A stretch of 64,000 bases of DNA from Diadema setosum (Eukaryota; Echinodermata; Echinoidea; Diadematoida; Diadematidae). A program made the translations under genes and the position numbers. Under the pieces are notes generated by a model, which was not told the origin of the DNA, searched no databases, and saw only the letters and a list, made by a program, of their open reading frames with translations. The first letter of the stretch is position 1, and each line of letters opens with the position of its first letter. Location: assembly GCF_964275005.1 (NCBI RefSeq), contig NC_092693.1, positions 21,906,335 through 21,970,334 of the forward strand. The letters are read 5' to 3'. Below are positions 12,430 through 21,899 of the stretch, piece after piece.

Positions 12430-15400
12430 GTTAAAATCCTGCCACCTTCCCAAAGTAATCTTTGCATATAGAACACAGATTGTGGGAGCAATCAAAAGGG
12501 TTGACTTTGACGCCAAGTAGAAGAGAAAAAGAAAAGCTCTGAGCTATATTGTATGCATTAAAGGGGTCAAATAGTTTTGGTTGAGACCTAATTTCCAGTT
12601 TCTAACATTTATTAGTGAGATAATGAGAAACCTCCTATATGAAAGAGCATGTAATTTAATGAAGAATTCAACGTTTATTTGATGAAAATTGGTTTTGAAA
12701 TGGCTGAGATATCCAAAACAGAGCGATTCTAATAAAGTGTGGGACCCACCTTTTATTACGATTGCTTTGTTGTACTTTGTTTTTGAATGTTTCAGTCATT
12801 CCAAACCCAATTTTCATCAAATAAACTTTGAATTCCTCTTAAAATGTTATGCTCCGTACTATTTCATAAGTGTTTTCTTGGTATCTCGCAAAAAGTTAAA
12901 AGCTCAATTCTCATCTCCACCAATAGTGTACCATCCCCTTAAATCATTATTTCTTTTCATCATTTGTTTCAACTGAACAGGCCTGTTGGGATTGCAAAGA
13001 GTGATGTCATGGAAACGATAAAGCATGAGCCTGAAGACAATGGACGTGTATCTGAGGTACATACTATGTCATCTGCCAATGAAGCTAGGTAAAAATGATT
13101 AAATACCCAAACACCTTCCCAATGAATTCTTTTCATGTGCAGAATTTAGACTGTAGGAACAATGTATATTAGGTTATTATATCCACATACTTATAGTATT
13201 ATATGGGGAAAGAGTTGCATTTTATGCCAAGCACTAGAGAAAAGACAGCACTGAGCTATCTATTTTATGCTGGTAAAATGTAGTGCAATGATTAAAAAAC
13301 AAACAAACAAACAACAACAAAAACATGAAATTAGTCAAAAGAATAGAGCACGAAGCTCAAATTAAGCATAAGAAGTAAAATCCTTCTTGATTAGCCAGTC
13401 AGCATAATCAACAGCAGGAGCAACATTTATGTCTAATAGTTCACTGTCAGATGAGAAAGGAAACATCCTTCCATTAGATCAAATACCAGTATTACAAGAT
13501 GATTTTAAAATACATGTACAGCAGTGATGTTGTTTTTCTTAGAATTTACTTGCTTTCATATGTGCCATAAAGTGTAATCAGTACCTCAGTGTAAACATCC
13601 AATTCATCATTTGCTTCTGAAGTAATGGATGAAAACCTTTTCCATTTAAAAAAAAAAAAAGAGAAGAAGAAGAAGAAGAAAGAAATTACAGTAGACAACA
13701 AAATCCTTAGGACCAGCAGTTTTCTTTAGTTATATCAAGATTTTGTTATAACTGAACAAATAAACGTAAAGAATATAGAGCTGATTATGATGCGGCCTGA
13801 ATTTCATTATATCAGTGTTTCTGTTATATTAGTAGAACACATAAGTGAAAATTTGAGGAAAATCGGACAATTGATGCAAAAGTTATGATTTTTTGTAGTT
13901 TTGGTGTTGGAACTGCTGGATGAGGAGACTGCTAGAGGGTATGATGTGTGAGTGGACAACAATATAAAGAAAATATAAAGAAAATTCCACAAAAATTCAT
14001 TTTACATGCAAATTACAAATTCCATCAACTTGATATTGATATATGTTAAGGGTAGCAAATCGTCTGTTGAGAATGAGAGGGATGTTAAGTTGTCTTGAAC
14101 ACTATGGGTTTAGCGGCAACTTAACGCTCTTGTCATTCTCAACTGACAAATTATTCCCCCTGCTTTCTGAAAGCAGTTTGTCAAGAGCTCTTTCATAATG
14201 CTACAGAAGTGAATTTTTATGGAATATTCTTTATATTTTCTTTATATTGTTGAATGTTGTCCACTCATACGTCATAACCTCTAGTAGTCTCCTCATCCAG
14301 CTGTTCCAACAACAACAACTTTTGCAACGATTTTCCGATTTTCCTCAAACTTTCACTGATGTGTTCTACTAATGTTGCTGCTTTCACTCAATCCACATTG
14401 CTCTTTGGGTTTGGGTTCCCTTTAAAAGAAAGGTATACAATGGAAATGAATTTATTTCCTTTGTTTTTTTATTGCTTATTGACTACTTATAAAAGCAATT
14501 ATCTGATATAAAGAACAAATTGTCATGGTCCCAAGGATCTCGCTATAAACTGTACTAAGTTTCCATTGTATACATTGTACATGTACAATGTATGAAAATT
14601 CATTTATAAATGAATACATCTGGATCCCCATCTTTAGATCTTTTGATCTTTTGTTACAGTGAACAAGTGGTTGGACAGCCAACACCTGCCCTATCTACAC
14701 AATTGAATGGTGGACCACTAGCTGACAGAGACCATTGTTTTGCTGTGCCACAAGCAACCAATGCAACAAGGTAATTTGCTTATAGAATAAGTAAATTCAT
14801 ATAAAATCATAATTAATGCATTTCACTTTGGCCCTATACACAGAAAATCCAAGGCAGGACAGGCTTAAAGAGGACATCCGTAAGATTTTCAGACTTTTAC
14901 ATTTGAACAGCTATAAATAAGTTATCCTGAGTACAGAGTTTCAGAATTTATAGTGACTGGGATGACGAATGATTATGTTTTCAAAATTTGTAACAAATTG
15001 CAATGAACAAGAATGATGACATGGCATCCTCACCATAAGAATGCAAGAGTTTGGGCTCAAGGAGGCAGAACAAAAGAAGAAGGCATGCATAGATTTTACA
15101 CAGGTGAACTTGTTAAACAAGCAGTATTATAGTGGAATTACACTGCTACATGTCTGAAATATGTGAGGCTCCTATGTCATCAGTATTGTTTGGTGTAATT
15201 TGTTTGGAGATACGCAACAAAAGAGGAGGTTTATTTAGATTTTCCACTCGTTTCTTCTATTGAATGTTGTTGTAGAACACAAGATTTTCAGATTATTGGC
15301 TTCTCTGTTCAAGGGCCAAAATAAATTCCTCAAGTCTATGCATGGAGCTGTTGATTAATGTACTACCTGTACATGATGTGAAATTATGAAAATCGTCTGG

Positions 15401-17174
15401 AATGCCCCTGTAAACAGAATATGTGCCAATGAATGAGAAAGCTGAGCATCTACTGCACCAATCCTCTTCAGTGATGGCTGCCATGTAAATGAGGTCAATG
15501 ATTTCAAGCATTTAGGCTCCCATGTGGCTTTTTCGAAGGATTTTGTGACTTGAAAAGCTTGGCATACAAGTGTATATGCAACAGACTGCATTCCTCTGAC
15601 AGTCACACATTACAAGGGCTACAAAATTTGGCTTTCAGAGATTGTCTTGAAAGCATAATTTTTGGCTTTCCAGAGAGATTGTCTTGAAGGCATAAAATTT
15701 GGCTTTTCAGAGATTGTCTTGAAAGCATACTCGGCATATTATTACCATGAGGAAGGCCCTGCATGACCAGCTGGATGGCACATACACCCTCATGAGAGTG
15801 CAGCATATCAGTTGGAGATACACAACAAAAGAGGAGGTTTATTTAGATTTTCCACTCATTTCTTCTATTGAATGTTGTTGTAGAACACAATTTGGTTGCC
15901 ACTTTTTCTGTGCCACTGAGTAAACCACATCTGATGTAATGTAGTTGAGAGTACCCTGTCCATACAGAGGAAAATGACCTCTGTACTATAGATTTCATTG
16001 CATTGCAAGATATTTGGCAAGAACAGGCAAACATGGATAATGGATGGACAAACTTGATCAGCATGGCATTGCAATCTATTGGAATTTGTCCAATACAATG
16101 ATACCTACATGCAAATATGTAGAAAAAAAAATAAAACAAAAAAAAAAAGGTGCTGAAAATTGCTTATCCAACAGTGGCAAGAGAGTGGAGTAAAATGAGT
16201 TCAAAAGGGGCCTGAGCTTTCAATCCTAACAAAATTGTCGTCAGAGGCAAAATGACAAACAAGCAGGGAAAGCAATCACATATAAGGACTGCGCACAACA
16301 AGAACAGTCATGGGAGGGCTAGGGACACAGAACAAAGAAAACAAAAAGGGAGGGTTGGAGGTCATGGGCAAGGAGCCCAACAGGTACAGGTAGGGGGATT
16401 AAAGCAGAAGGGTGGACAGACAAAAGGCAGAGAAGGGTCACTGATGATCTCGAGGACCATGGGGACAACCTGTGAAGGATAAGGATGAATAGGGAGCAAC
16501 ATCAAACAAGATAAGGAACAACAGAGGGATAAAGAAAGGAAGAGAGTGAAATAGCAACAGCATGGGGGAGGGGTGGGGGCGGAGCAAGCAGCAAGCCCTA
16601 ACCTGGTGCACCAAGAAGAGGCAACAAAATGAAAGTGAGAGTCAACCAACAAATACAATCAGGGTATGACCCTGTATAATATGTTTGTCAGTTTGCCTCT
16701 GACTAAGATTTTTCATGCAAATATGTGAAAGTTGATAAGCTTATTTTAGCATGCACGTGTTTCTGTAATGAACTTAAATACTTGCATTGAAAAGGAAGGA
16801 TTCAATAGAGCAATAACAAATTAAGATGCTATTCCACAAAACAGTGCAATAAGATTGGCCTAAACTAAACTTGGCAAGATGACCTAACACATCATTCTGT
16901 GTTTTGTCACTCATTCCATTTACATTTAAGTTTTACTCTCCATGTCTTTTATCCTAGTGCAACAAGACAACTCACGTCATCTGGACGTTCACGGGGTCGA
17001 CGAAGGGTTCGAACGTATGACGAGAGAATGATTGAACTAGCTGAGGCTCGGCACAGGCTCACACTTCAGCACATGCAGCTGGAACATGAAATGAGAATGG
17101 ATGTTCTTGCTGCCCAGAAACATACAGAACAGCAGAAGCTTGAAGCTGCCATAGCTGCTTTGTCAAAAACTTGA
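4564..17174 (+). CDS. Heat shock factor family protein, seven exons, 308 aa
   Basis: Join: 4564-4683, 6228-6336, 10705-10861, 12291-12395, 12981-13088, 14660-14770, 16958-17174. All junctions are GT/AG and the phases agree (0, 1, then 2 throughout). HSFs are nuclear transcription factors that bind heat shock elements. Residues about 14-118 are a typical HSF DNA-binding domain: [11 protein letters not shown] (helix 1), [14 protein letters not shown], the recognition helix [15 protein letters not shown], and [15 protein letters not shown] basic start (PKRKSR) and a later [10 protein letters not shown] (246-255) look like nuclear localisation signals. Residues about 130-237 are a low-complexity acidic linker from duplicated exons. 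Residues about 258-306 form a charged Leu/Met-rich helix. I find no HR-A/B zipper, and 308 aa is short for an animal HSF. Start choice: the first in-frame ATG; the codons upstream contain no other ATG. Transcripts could include a small exon I missed. Confidence 0.9.
4901..5811. repeat. MITE family 1 copy with nested insert
   Basis: In HSF intron 1. Ends TTAAAGGGGAAATCTAGTCC and GGACTAGATTTCCCC. It is split by a second MITE at 5253-5429. Confidence 0.85.
5253..5429. mobile_element. Small TA-flanked MITE nested in family 1
   Basis: Terminal repeats CTGTACGAGCTGAAATTTTC and the inverted GAAAATTACAGCTCGTACAG, flanked on both sides by TA (5251-5252, 5430-5431), as expected for a Tc1/mariner-type target duplication. 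177 bp. Confidence 0.85.
6228..6336 (+). CDS. HSF exon 2
   Basis: Acceptor CCCAACAG, then [19 protein letters not shown] and the start of the recognition helix, ending RQLNT. Donor T|GTGAGT, phase 1. Too short for a simple ORF scan. Confidence 0.93.
6479..6600. repeat. Short MITE (GGGGCCTGTCTTATAAAG ends)
   Basis: Inverted ends GGGCCCCGTCTTATAAAG and CTTTATAAGACAGGCCCC about 120 bp apart in HSF intron 2. Superfamily not assigned. Confidence 0.75.
6769..8149. repeat. MITE family 1 copy carrying a hairpin-ended repeat
   Basis: Ends GGGGAAATCCAGTCC and GGACTGGATTTCCCC. It is inserted into an older tandem repeat whose halves lie at 6660-6768 and 8150-8700, and is itself interrupted at 7052-7848. 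Three nested layers are therefore visible in HSF intron 2. Confidence 0.8.
7052..7848. repeat. Hairpin-ended repeat with (TCCG)n and DR1-rich tandem units
   Basis: Starts with the fold GTCCCC...GGGGAC at 7052-7081, then a GTGTGTCCGT / (TCCG)n tract, then four tandem units of about 150-160 bp beginning ATGCTACTCCTTCGCC (7206, 7355, 7512, 7670, partial 7829). It ends CGGCGGGGAC, the inverse of its start. Each unit carries TTTGACCTTTGACC-type motifs; 7307-7332 holds two adjacent perfect TGACCTTTGACCT sites. Confidence 0.8.
8165..8700. repeat. Older tandem repeat, about 296-bp units
   Basis: GGCAGGTAGCATCC recurs at 8169 and 8465 with matching downstream sequence (GGCACCATGCCCCT, GAGCTGAGTTATTACTAT). 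The CTTCTTCTTGAAAACC motif before 6769 belongs to the same element, so the family 1 MITE interrupts it. G- and C-homopolymers lie inside. Confidence 0.75.
8854..9972. repeat. MITE family 2, full-length with long inverted ends
   Basis: The left end (AAAGGACAAGTTTACCTTCA) and right end (TGAAGGTGAACTTGTCCTTT) are inverted. The arms share CACATCAGTGAAAGTTTGAGG and GGATGAGGAGACT over about 190 bp. The interior is purine-rich with a GA run near 9575. Another copy is at 13830-14426. Confidence 0.85.
10494..10670. repeat. Partial MITE family 2 (right arm)
   Basis: Contains GTAGTCTTTTCATC and TCCTCAAACTTTCACTGAT, matching the right arm of the full copy. It sits just upstream of HSF exon 3. Confidence 0.65.
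10705..10861 (+). CDS. HSF exon 3
   Basis: Acceptor TTTACAG. It completes the Tyr of NTYGFRK, then encodes the wing and the end of the domain ([23 protein letters not shown]). Donor AG|GTACAT, phase 2. This ends the conserved HSF region. Confidence 0.93.
12291..12395 (+). CDS. HSF exon 4 (tandem copy 1)
   Basis: Thirty-five codon-equivalents, phase 2/2, ending VSSANET. The acceptor region GTTTCAACTGAACAG is identical to that of exon 5. Acidic and Ser-rich with no recognised domain. Confidence 0.85.
12558..12942. repeat. MITE family 3 copy between duplicated HSF exons
   Basis: Ends TTAAAGGGGTCAAATAG and ACCATCCCCTTAA, with internal GATGAAAATTGGTTTTGAAA. It fills the gap between the two exon-duplication units (about 12240-12557 and 12943-13275). 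Confidence 0.8.
12981..13088 (+). CDS. HSF exon 5 (tandem copy 2, SUMO motif)
   Basis: Phase 2/2, ending MSSANEA. It carries I-K-H-E followed by P-E-D at 13018-13038 (Lys about residue 178), a match to the sumoylation consensus psi-K-x-E with trailing acidic residues. Exon 4 lacks this site at the aligned position. Confidence 0.85.
13689..13828. repeat. Degraded pogo-like MITE
   Basis: Starts after TA with CAGTAGACAACAAAATCC and contains TTTTGTTATAACTGAAC and TTTCATTATATCAGTGTT, related to the intact element at 17730-18284. It abuts a family 2 MITE. Confidence 0.6.
13830..14426. repeat. MITE family 2 copy with central palindrome
   Basis: Arms as in the 8854 element (GTAGAACACATAAGTG against CACTGATGTGTTCTAC). 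A second inverted motif, GTTGAGAATGA and TCATTCTCAAC, lies in the middle. HSF intron 5. Confidence 0.8.
14660..14770 (+). CDS. HSF exon 6 (possible third diverged copy)
   Basis: Acceptor TTGTTACAG, phase 2/2. It encodes [20 protein letters not shown] and ends ATNAT. Its last bases, CCAATGCAACAAG|GTAA, closely match the end of exon 4 (CCAATGAAACAAG|GTAA), suggesting common origin. No domain recognised. Confidence 0.8.
15207..15889. repeat. About 80-bp direct repeats flanking 530 bp
   Basis: Near-identical copies (GATACGCAACAAAAGAGGAG at 15207; GATACACAACAAAAGAGGAG at 15814) each run about 77 bp to GTTGTTGTAGAACACAA. They lie in HSF intron 6. They could be a small segmental duplication or ends of a mobile unit; no transposase was recognised between them. 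Confidence 0.75.
15622..15730. repeat. Three tandem copies of a 48-bp unit
   Basis: GAGATTGTCTTGAA(A/G)GCATA recurs three times with intervening ATTTGGCTTT. Mostly regular spacing. Confidence 0.8.
16205..16715 (-). repeat. Penelope-like tail / hammerhead-like motif with inverted partner
   Basis: On the minus strand 16211-16247 reads GCCTCTGACGA, a short pairing segment (CAATTTT / AGGATTG) and GAAAGCTCAGG. CTGACGA...GAAA is the hammerhead ribozyme core pattern reported for Penelope-like element tails. An inverted GTTTGCCTCTGACTAAG near 16690 bounds a 450-bp interval. Family assignment rests on motif memory only. Confidence 0.45.
16958..17174 (+). CDS. HSF exon 7 (terminal, basic plus helical)
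   Basis: Acceptor TTTTATCCTAG. It begins [18 protein letters not shown], then an uninterrupted helix-forming segment ([37 protein letters not shown]), stop TGA. The helix resembles the charged C-terminal helices of Myb/SANT-like proteins more than an HSF HR-A/B zipper; this likeness is by eye only. Confidence 0.85.
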
Positions 17175-17729
17175 ATGGATGCTCTTTCTTTTCCATCCAT
17201 GATACTTGGATCTTTTCAAACCCCTGTGAAAGAGTGTTCCTGCAGTGCACATACATGTACTATAGGGCAAGTGCTGCAGTTGTACTGCAGTAGTCGTGTC
17301 CAATATAAGTGTGGCACTTGTACTACAATATAGTATTGCAGTAATGCAGATGTGCGAAAAATGCTAGAAGTACCTTGCTAATAATTGAAGTTCTCTTCGG
17401 TAAACTGTACACCAATTCCTATAGAATACTTGTGGTGTGTGATATACAGTAAAGGAAGGAATTATGCAAACTGTGAACAAATTTAAGCCTCATAAAGCAA
17501 ATCAAGTTAACTGTGTATCATTTGACAAGACTAATCATGCTATTTTTGTATTGTGACAAATGAAGAGTAGATACATTGAAGGGAAGCTACATTCCTGCAT
17601 GTAAGAATATTGATGTAATATAAAGTAGTGCAAAAAAAAGATGAACCCTCCAAAAATCATTTGTAACAGATTTTGACCTTGACTGTGCAATGCAAGGTAT
17701 CTTTCACTATATGAATTTTAAGAACTGTA
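17175..17729. other. HSF 3' flank / possible 3' UTR
   Basis: Follows the TGA stop. I see no canonical AATAAA before the transposon at 17730, so the 3' end is unplaced. No gene seen. Confidence 0.4.
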
Positions 17730-18284
17730 CAGTGCACTCCCGTTATAACGAAATGCTCGGGACCGGTAGTTTTCTTTCGTTATAACGAAATTTCGTTACA
17801 GTCTGTATAACTGAACAAATACAATATAAAACAAAAACAAGGAAGCCAAGCACATGTTTGTTGAATACTCGTCATTCACTGGAAAGCTATACGAACAATA
17901 AAACAAATACATGTAATTGTTCAATTTAAGATTATTGTATTACAATAACGCAAGTTCCCCTCAGAAACTGCGCGTGACGCACCAAGCGAACACACAGTGA
18001 TGTGACGCGTTCGCCCATGCAGAGATGCTATAAATGCTTGTTCCGCTATACGTATTTTCGAAAGCGATCCTCAGTTCGTTATAATGGAGTACATTTCTTT
18101 TGTTTTTCTTTGTCAGTGGCGCTCGGAAAATACTTCGTTATAACGAAAATTTCGCTATAACCGTGTTCGTTGTAAGCAAATTTTGTACCATAGACTTTAA
18201 TGGCGATAATTTTGGGACCAGAAGTTTTACTTCGTTATAACAAAATTTCGTTATAACCGTGTTCGTTGTAACAGGAGTGCACTG
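17730..18284. mobile_element. pogo/Tigger-like MITE, TA target duplication
   Basis: Left end CAGTGCACTCCCGTTATAAC, right end complement CAGTGCACTCCTGTTACAAC, both flanked by TA. CAGT-starting ends with Tc1/mariner-type TA duplication are typical of the pogo group. The interior repeats TTCGTTATAACGAAA motifs, and there is no transposase frame. 555 bp. Confidence 0.85.
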
Positions 18285-18619
18285 TATATTCTTCTGAAAT
18301 TTAGTATGCTAGGACTGGCTCTCATCTGGATAAGGGATTTGACCATATACCGGAGATGCAATACTTAATACACGTAGCTGTCTGCCAAATGGTAGCTACA
18401 TGTTCACATCAAGAGCCAGAAGCAGCAAAAAGCCCAAAACTTCCTAACGAGATGGACAGAAATCCAAGCGATGAGCAGATTACACTTCTATAAAATATTG
18501 AAAAGATATCATCGCAAGTAACAACTCAATGGTATCCTCTAAAGGTGCTATAGTGAGAGCAGAGGCATGAGCAGACAGACAGATTGTAGCAGCTACTTGA
18601 GTGAATGGGTTAAATGATC

Positions 18620-18900
18620 ATCGACCCTCTGATCTCTCCAAAGCCTTCCAGCTACAGCTTCATGGACATGGACACCCGGAGGAAGGTGCACATGTGGCAG
18701 TTCTTCTGGCTCAGGACCAGGAATATCTGGTTCCCTTCGGTCAAGGGAGATTGACTGTGCAGGCCACAGTAATGGTAAATGCAGTGCCTACCTTCGCTCT
18801 CGGATGGTTGAGGCATAGCAAGCTCTTCTTCCAACAGCCAAAAATGCGCTCAATCACTACACACCTCCCTCTTTTGTTTATAGATCTGTTAAAGCCCTCC
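18620..18900 (-). pseudogene. PIF/Harbinger transposase C-terminal fragment
   Basis: Minus-strand translation gives KRGRCVVIERIFGCWKK, then LLCLNHPRAK and ITVACTV. This matches the conserved VIER-FG-K-F-CL...-ACAVLHN end of Harbinger nucleases. Stops and frame changes surround it, so it is a dead DNA-transposon remnant. It lies 1.4 kb beyond the HSF stop codon. Confidence 0.6.
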
Positions 18901-19039
18901 TGTGGCTACCAATTATGATGTAATGTGATCATGAGGAAGGGAACTGAAGGATACCTTTGTAAAAGTAAAAAAAAAAAAAGAAAAAAAAAGAAAAAAAAGA
19001 TGATGAATACACGTACAAGTTTTGTATTAAATTATTTTC

Positions 19040-19262
19040 ATTCATGGTTGTAATGTGTTGTTTTAAAGGTTTGCATGGTGATGTAAATGAGGAAGAGAGG
19101 TTTCCAGTAATGCCATGTGTATGTAGTCCTTGCATGGATTGTTGTTTGGTGAAAGAAGAGTCTAGAGTGAGGAGAGTGGATGAGGGAAGCGACATAGAGA
19201 GTGTAAGACAAATATGTAATGACAATTGAGGGCAGCGGTAAGCTGGAAGCTGAAAATTAAAG
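19040..19262. repeat. MITE family 2 interior fragment
   Basis: AAGGTTTGCATGGTGA, ATGCCATGTGTATGTAGTCC and GAGGGAAGCGACATA match the interior of the 8854-9972 element (9147-9280). Confidence 0.7.
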
Positions 19263-19270
19263 TTGCAGTA

Positions 19271-19464
19271 CAGTCGACTTCCATTACAAAGAAGTCCTCA
19301 AGACTGGCAGTTTTATCTTGTTGTGTATCAAAATTTTGTTATAACCAAACAAATAACAACACACAACGTGAGTGGATATTTCATTGCCTATTTCTTTTCT
19401 TTTTTCTTTCTTTTTTGTAACGGGAATTCATTATGACCATGTTCGTTATAACAAGAATGCACTG
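19271..19464. mobile_element. Small pogo-like MITE, TA-flanked
   Basis: Left CAGTCGACTTCCATTACAAA; right inverted ACAAGAATGCACTG; TA on both sides. Related in sequence to the 17730 element but much shorter (194 bp). Confidence 0.7.
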
Positions 19465-20980
19465 TAACGGAGATGGGGAAAAAGAGGAGACAGGGACATT
19501 AGTATTGAAGGAAGATAATCGGGTAAAGGTTCAGAAGTTGTCGTGAGGAAGAAGATGAGTGTGAGAGGAGGAAGAGAACACTGGAGAATGGAGTTGAGAG
19601 AGAAATGTGGAGAAGATGCAAAATTCCAACAGATGTATCATGAAATGAAGCGAGAGAGAGAAAGAGAGAGAGAGGAAGGCCTGTAAATCAAAACTGCAAA
19701 GAGCAAAAGGAATTAATGAGTGGATCCTTTAGATGAAGGGCTACTAGTCCTGTACATGAACTTGTTGAAGAAGGAAAGAGGGGGAGAGGACAAAGAAAAA
19801 TGTATTCATGAAAGGGGGAAAAGAACTGTCGGAAGGAAAAAGCACTGTAAAGACGTCCCGGCCCTTTTCCTGGTCCTGAAAAGGACCATTATTCTGGTTT
19901 GTACAGGAAGTATTGGAAAATAAAAAGAGAAGGAAAACCTGTGTGGAAAGTCTTTAAATGCCTACTCATAAATTTGCATACAAATCTGATAAAACTGAGC
20001 AGGAAAATTTATACAGCGTATTATTATCATCTTGACCGAGTGTCAATAAGCGTATCTCCATTTCTGTCCTCTTTCTCCATTTATCGATAAGATCAATAAG
20101 ATATGTTTTGATCCATCACTTTGATGCCATGATCATCAGTCATATTGCATAGATACATGTGTGGAGGAAAGTAGTGAACCTGTATATTCGTCAGGCAACA
20201 CCTATTACTGTATATGTGATAGAATAAGTGTTAATAGTATGTGTATGCACTCTCTTCATGTCTATTCTTTCAATAGCCATTCGTTTCCTCTTTTCCATTC
20301 TGTTAGTAAAGATATTAAGACCATTTACAGCCATCGCAATTAAGTGATAACGTTTAGTCATTTACAGTTACAATGGACATGTAGGCCCATGCGTATGAAA
20401 GAAAGCATCAAAGGGATCGGCACAAAATGTGCATGTACGCGCATCGCTCATGTACGTCCTAGTAGGCCTATACACTGTATACTCTTGCATTTCAATTTTT
20501 CGATCTCCTGAAACACCTATGAATATTAACACTATGTTTTGAGTAGTTCCCATGTAATGTCAGAGACACTTTCATTCCTTAACCCTATCTTAACCGGGGG
20601 GTAGGGGGGGGGGGGGGGGGTTGGTCAAGTGGACACCCCTTGACATTTCGCGCGATGATATTTCTCAACGCGCAAAGTTTTTGCCGTGCCATTTCACGAC
20701 TTTTTTTTTCCCCCTCGCATATTGTGAGACCAAATTTGCGACCTCTGGGTACACCATTCTGAAGTTAGTAATGTTTTGCACATGCGTGTCAGCCCGAAAG
20801 TATATATACTGTAGTTCAAATTTGTGATATTGTGTGCAAATCCTATGCAGATTATGATTTTCTTATGTAAAATTGATACTGTATTTCAACTTTTAATTGC
20901 AATCAATTGATTCTACTGAATATAAGCTTGAAAAAATTGCGACGTATTTAAAAAAAAAAAAACCCAAAATAACACACAAA
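19465..20980. other. Intergenic, no gene recognised
   Basis: Purine-rich start with a GA run near 19650, a G-homopolymer at about 20605 and a (CT)n-like tract. No exon, RNA gene or clear element boundaries seen. Confidence 0.5.
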
Positions 20981-21286
20981 GGCCCGAATTCACGAAGGTG
21001 GTACAAATGAAACCATGGTTTAAACCATGGACAAAAACCATGGAGCGCCAAGTGTCGCACGGAATATTTCGTTACGATATTGGTCATTTCGTCGACAAAA
21101 TGACCGTTTTGTTAACGAAATTATCATTTAGTTACAAAATGTTGTCATTTCGTTACAAAATAATCATTTCATCGACGAAACGACTGATTTCGTAACGAAC
21201 TATTCCATGCGACACTTGGCGCTCTATAGTTTTTGTCCATGGTTTAAACCATGGTTTCATTTGTAGAACCTTCGTGAATTCGGGCC
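20981..21286. mobile_element. MITE with about 80-bp near-perfect terminal repeats
   Basis: GGCCCGAATTCACGAAGGTG at the left matches the inverted right end CTTCGTGAATTCGGGCC. The arms also contain the palindrome CCATGGTTTAAACCATGG and GCGCCAAGTGTCGCA. The centre carries several TCATTTCGT / ACGAAAT short repeats. 306 bp, no frame; target duplication unclear. Confidence 0.9.
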
Positions 21287-21899
21287 AAAAGGTCGAAAGA
21301 ACAATAAAATACATAAGAAATTATAACAAAACAAAGTATAAAGCAGTGGCGGTTCCAGAGGGGACAAAAGAAATTAAAAGAAATTGGGGGCGCTTGCGGC
21401 CCCCTTTAATTTTGGAATTCCTGGTTCCGCCCAAGTTAGTGTGATAAAGTATCGAAACTATAGCTTTCGATATATCCATGAATGAGAAAATGGCGATTGG
21501 CATTCAAAATGTTATCATTGATCGTTATACATATTCTGGAATGTGAAAAAAAAAGTATACATTCAATATCAGATGACTAACTAAATACAGTACATTCAAT
21601 GGCAAATTCAGGAAACGTTGCATTTATCAATTAAAATCTGAGCAAATGTTTCAGAAATTTTCCAAATGCTCCAACGAAAGAGTGCACCAGATTGCGTTAT
21701 TTCAATTCGGAAAAAGCAAAATCTTTCTCGTGTGGGAGGGGATATACGCCCCCTTCCACAACGTCCCCTGGTTCAGATAGAAACTGAATAAAATTTGTAA
21801 ACAATAGTAAATACAATTTACATTAAAAGTAGAAAACAAAAACATACGAAATGTAAACACCCATATACAAGAATGTAAAAGTAACATTTTGTTGTGACA

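Noticed and set aside
15293-15806. Overlapping minus-strand frames in HSF intron 6
   Set aside because: Considered as a Harbinger nuclease piece, but no catalytic or family motif is recognisable; kept only as sequence between direct repeats.
16252-16658. Gln/Gly/Lys-rich and Cys/Pro-rich frames on opposite strands
   Set aside because: Composition bias inside a repeat bounded by inverted GTTTGCCTCTGA; no conserved domain.
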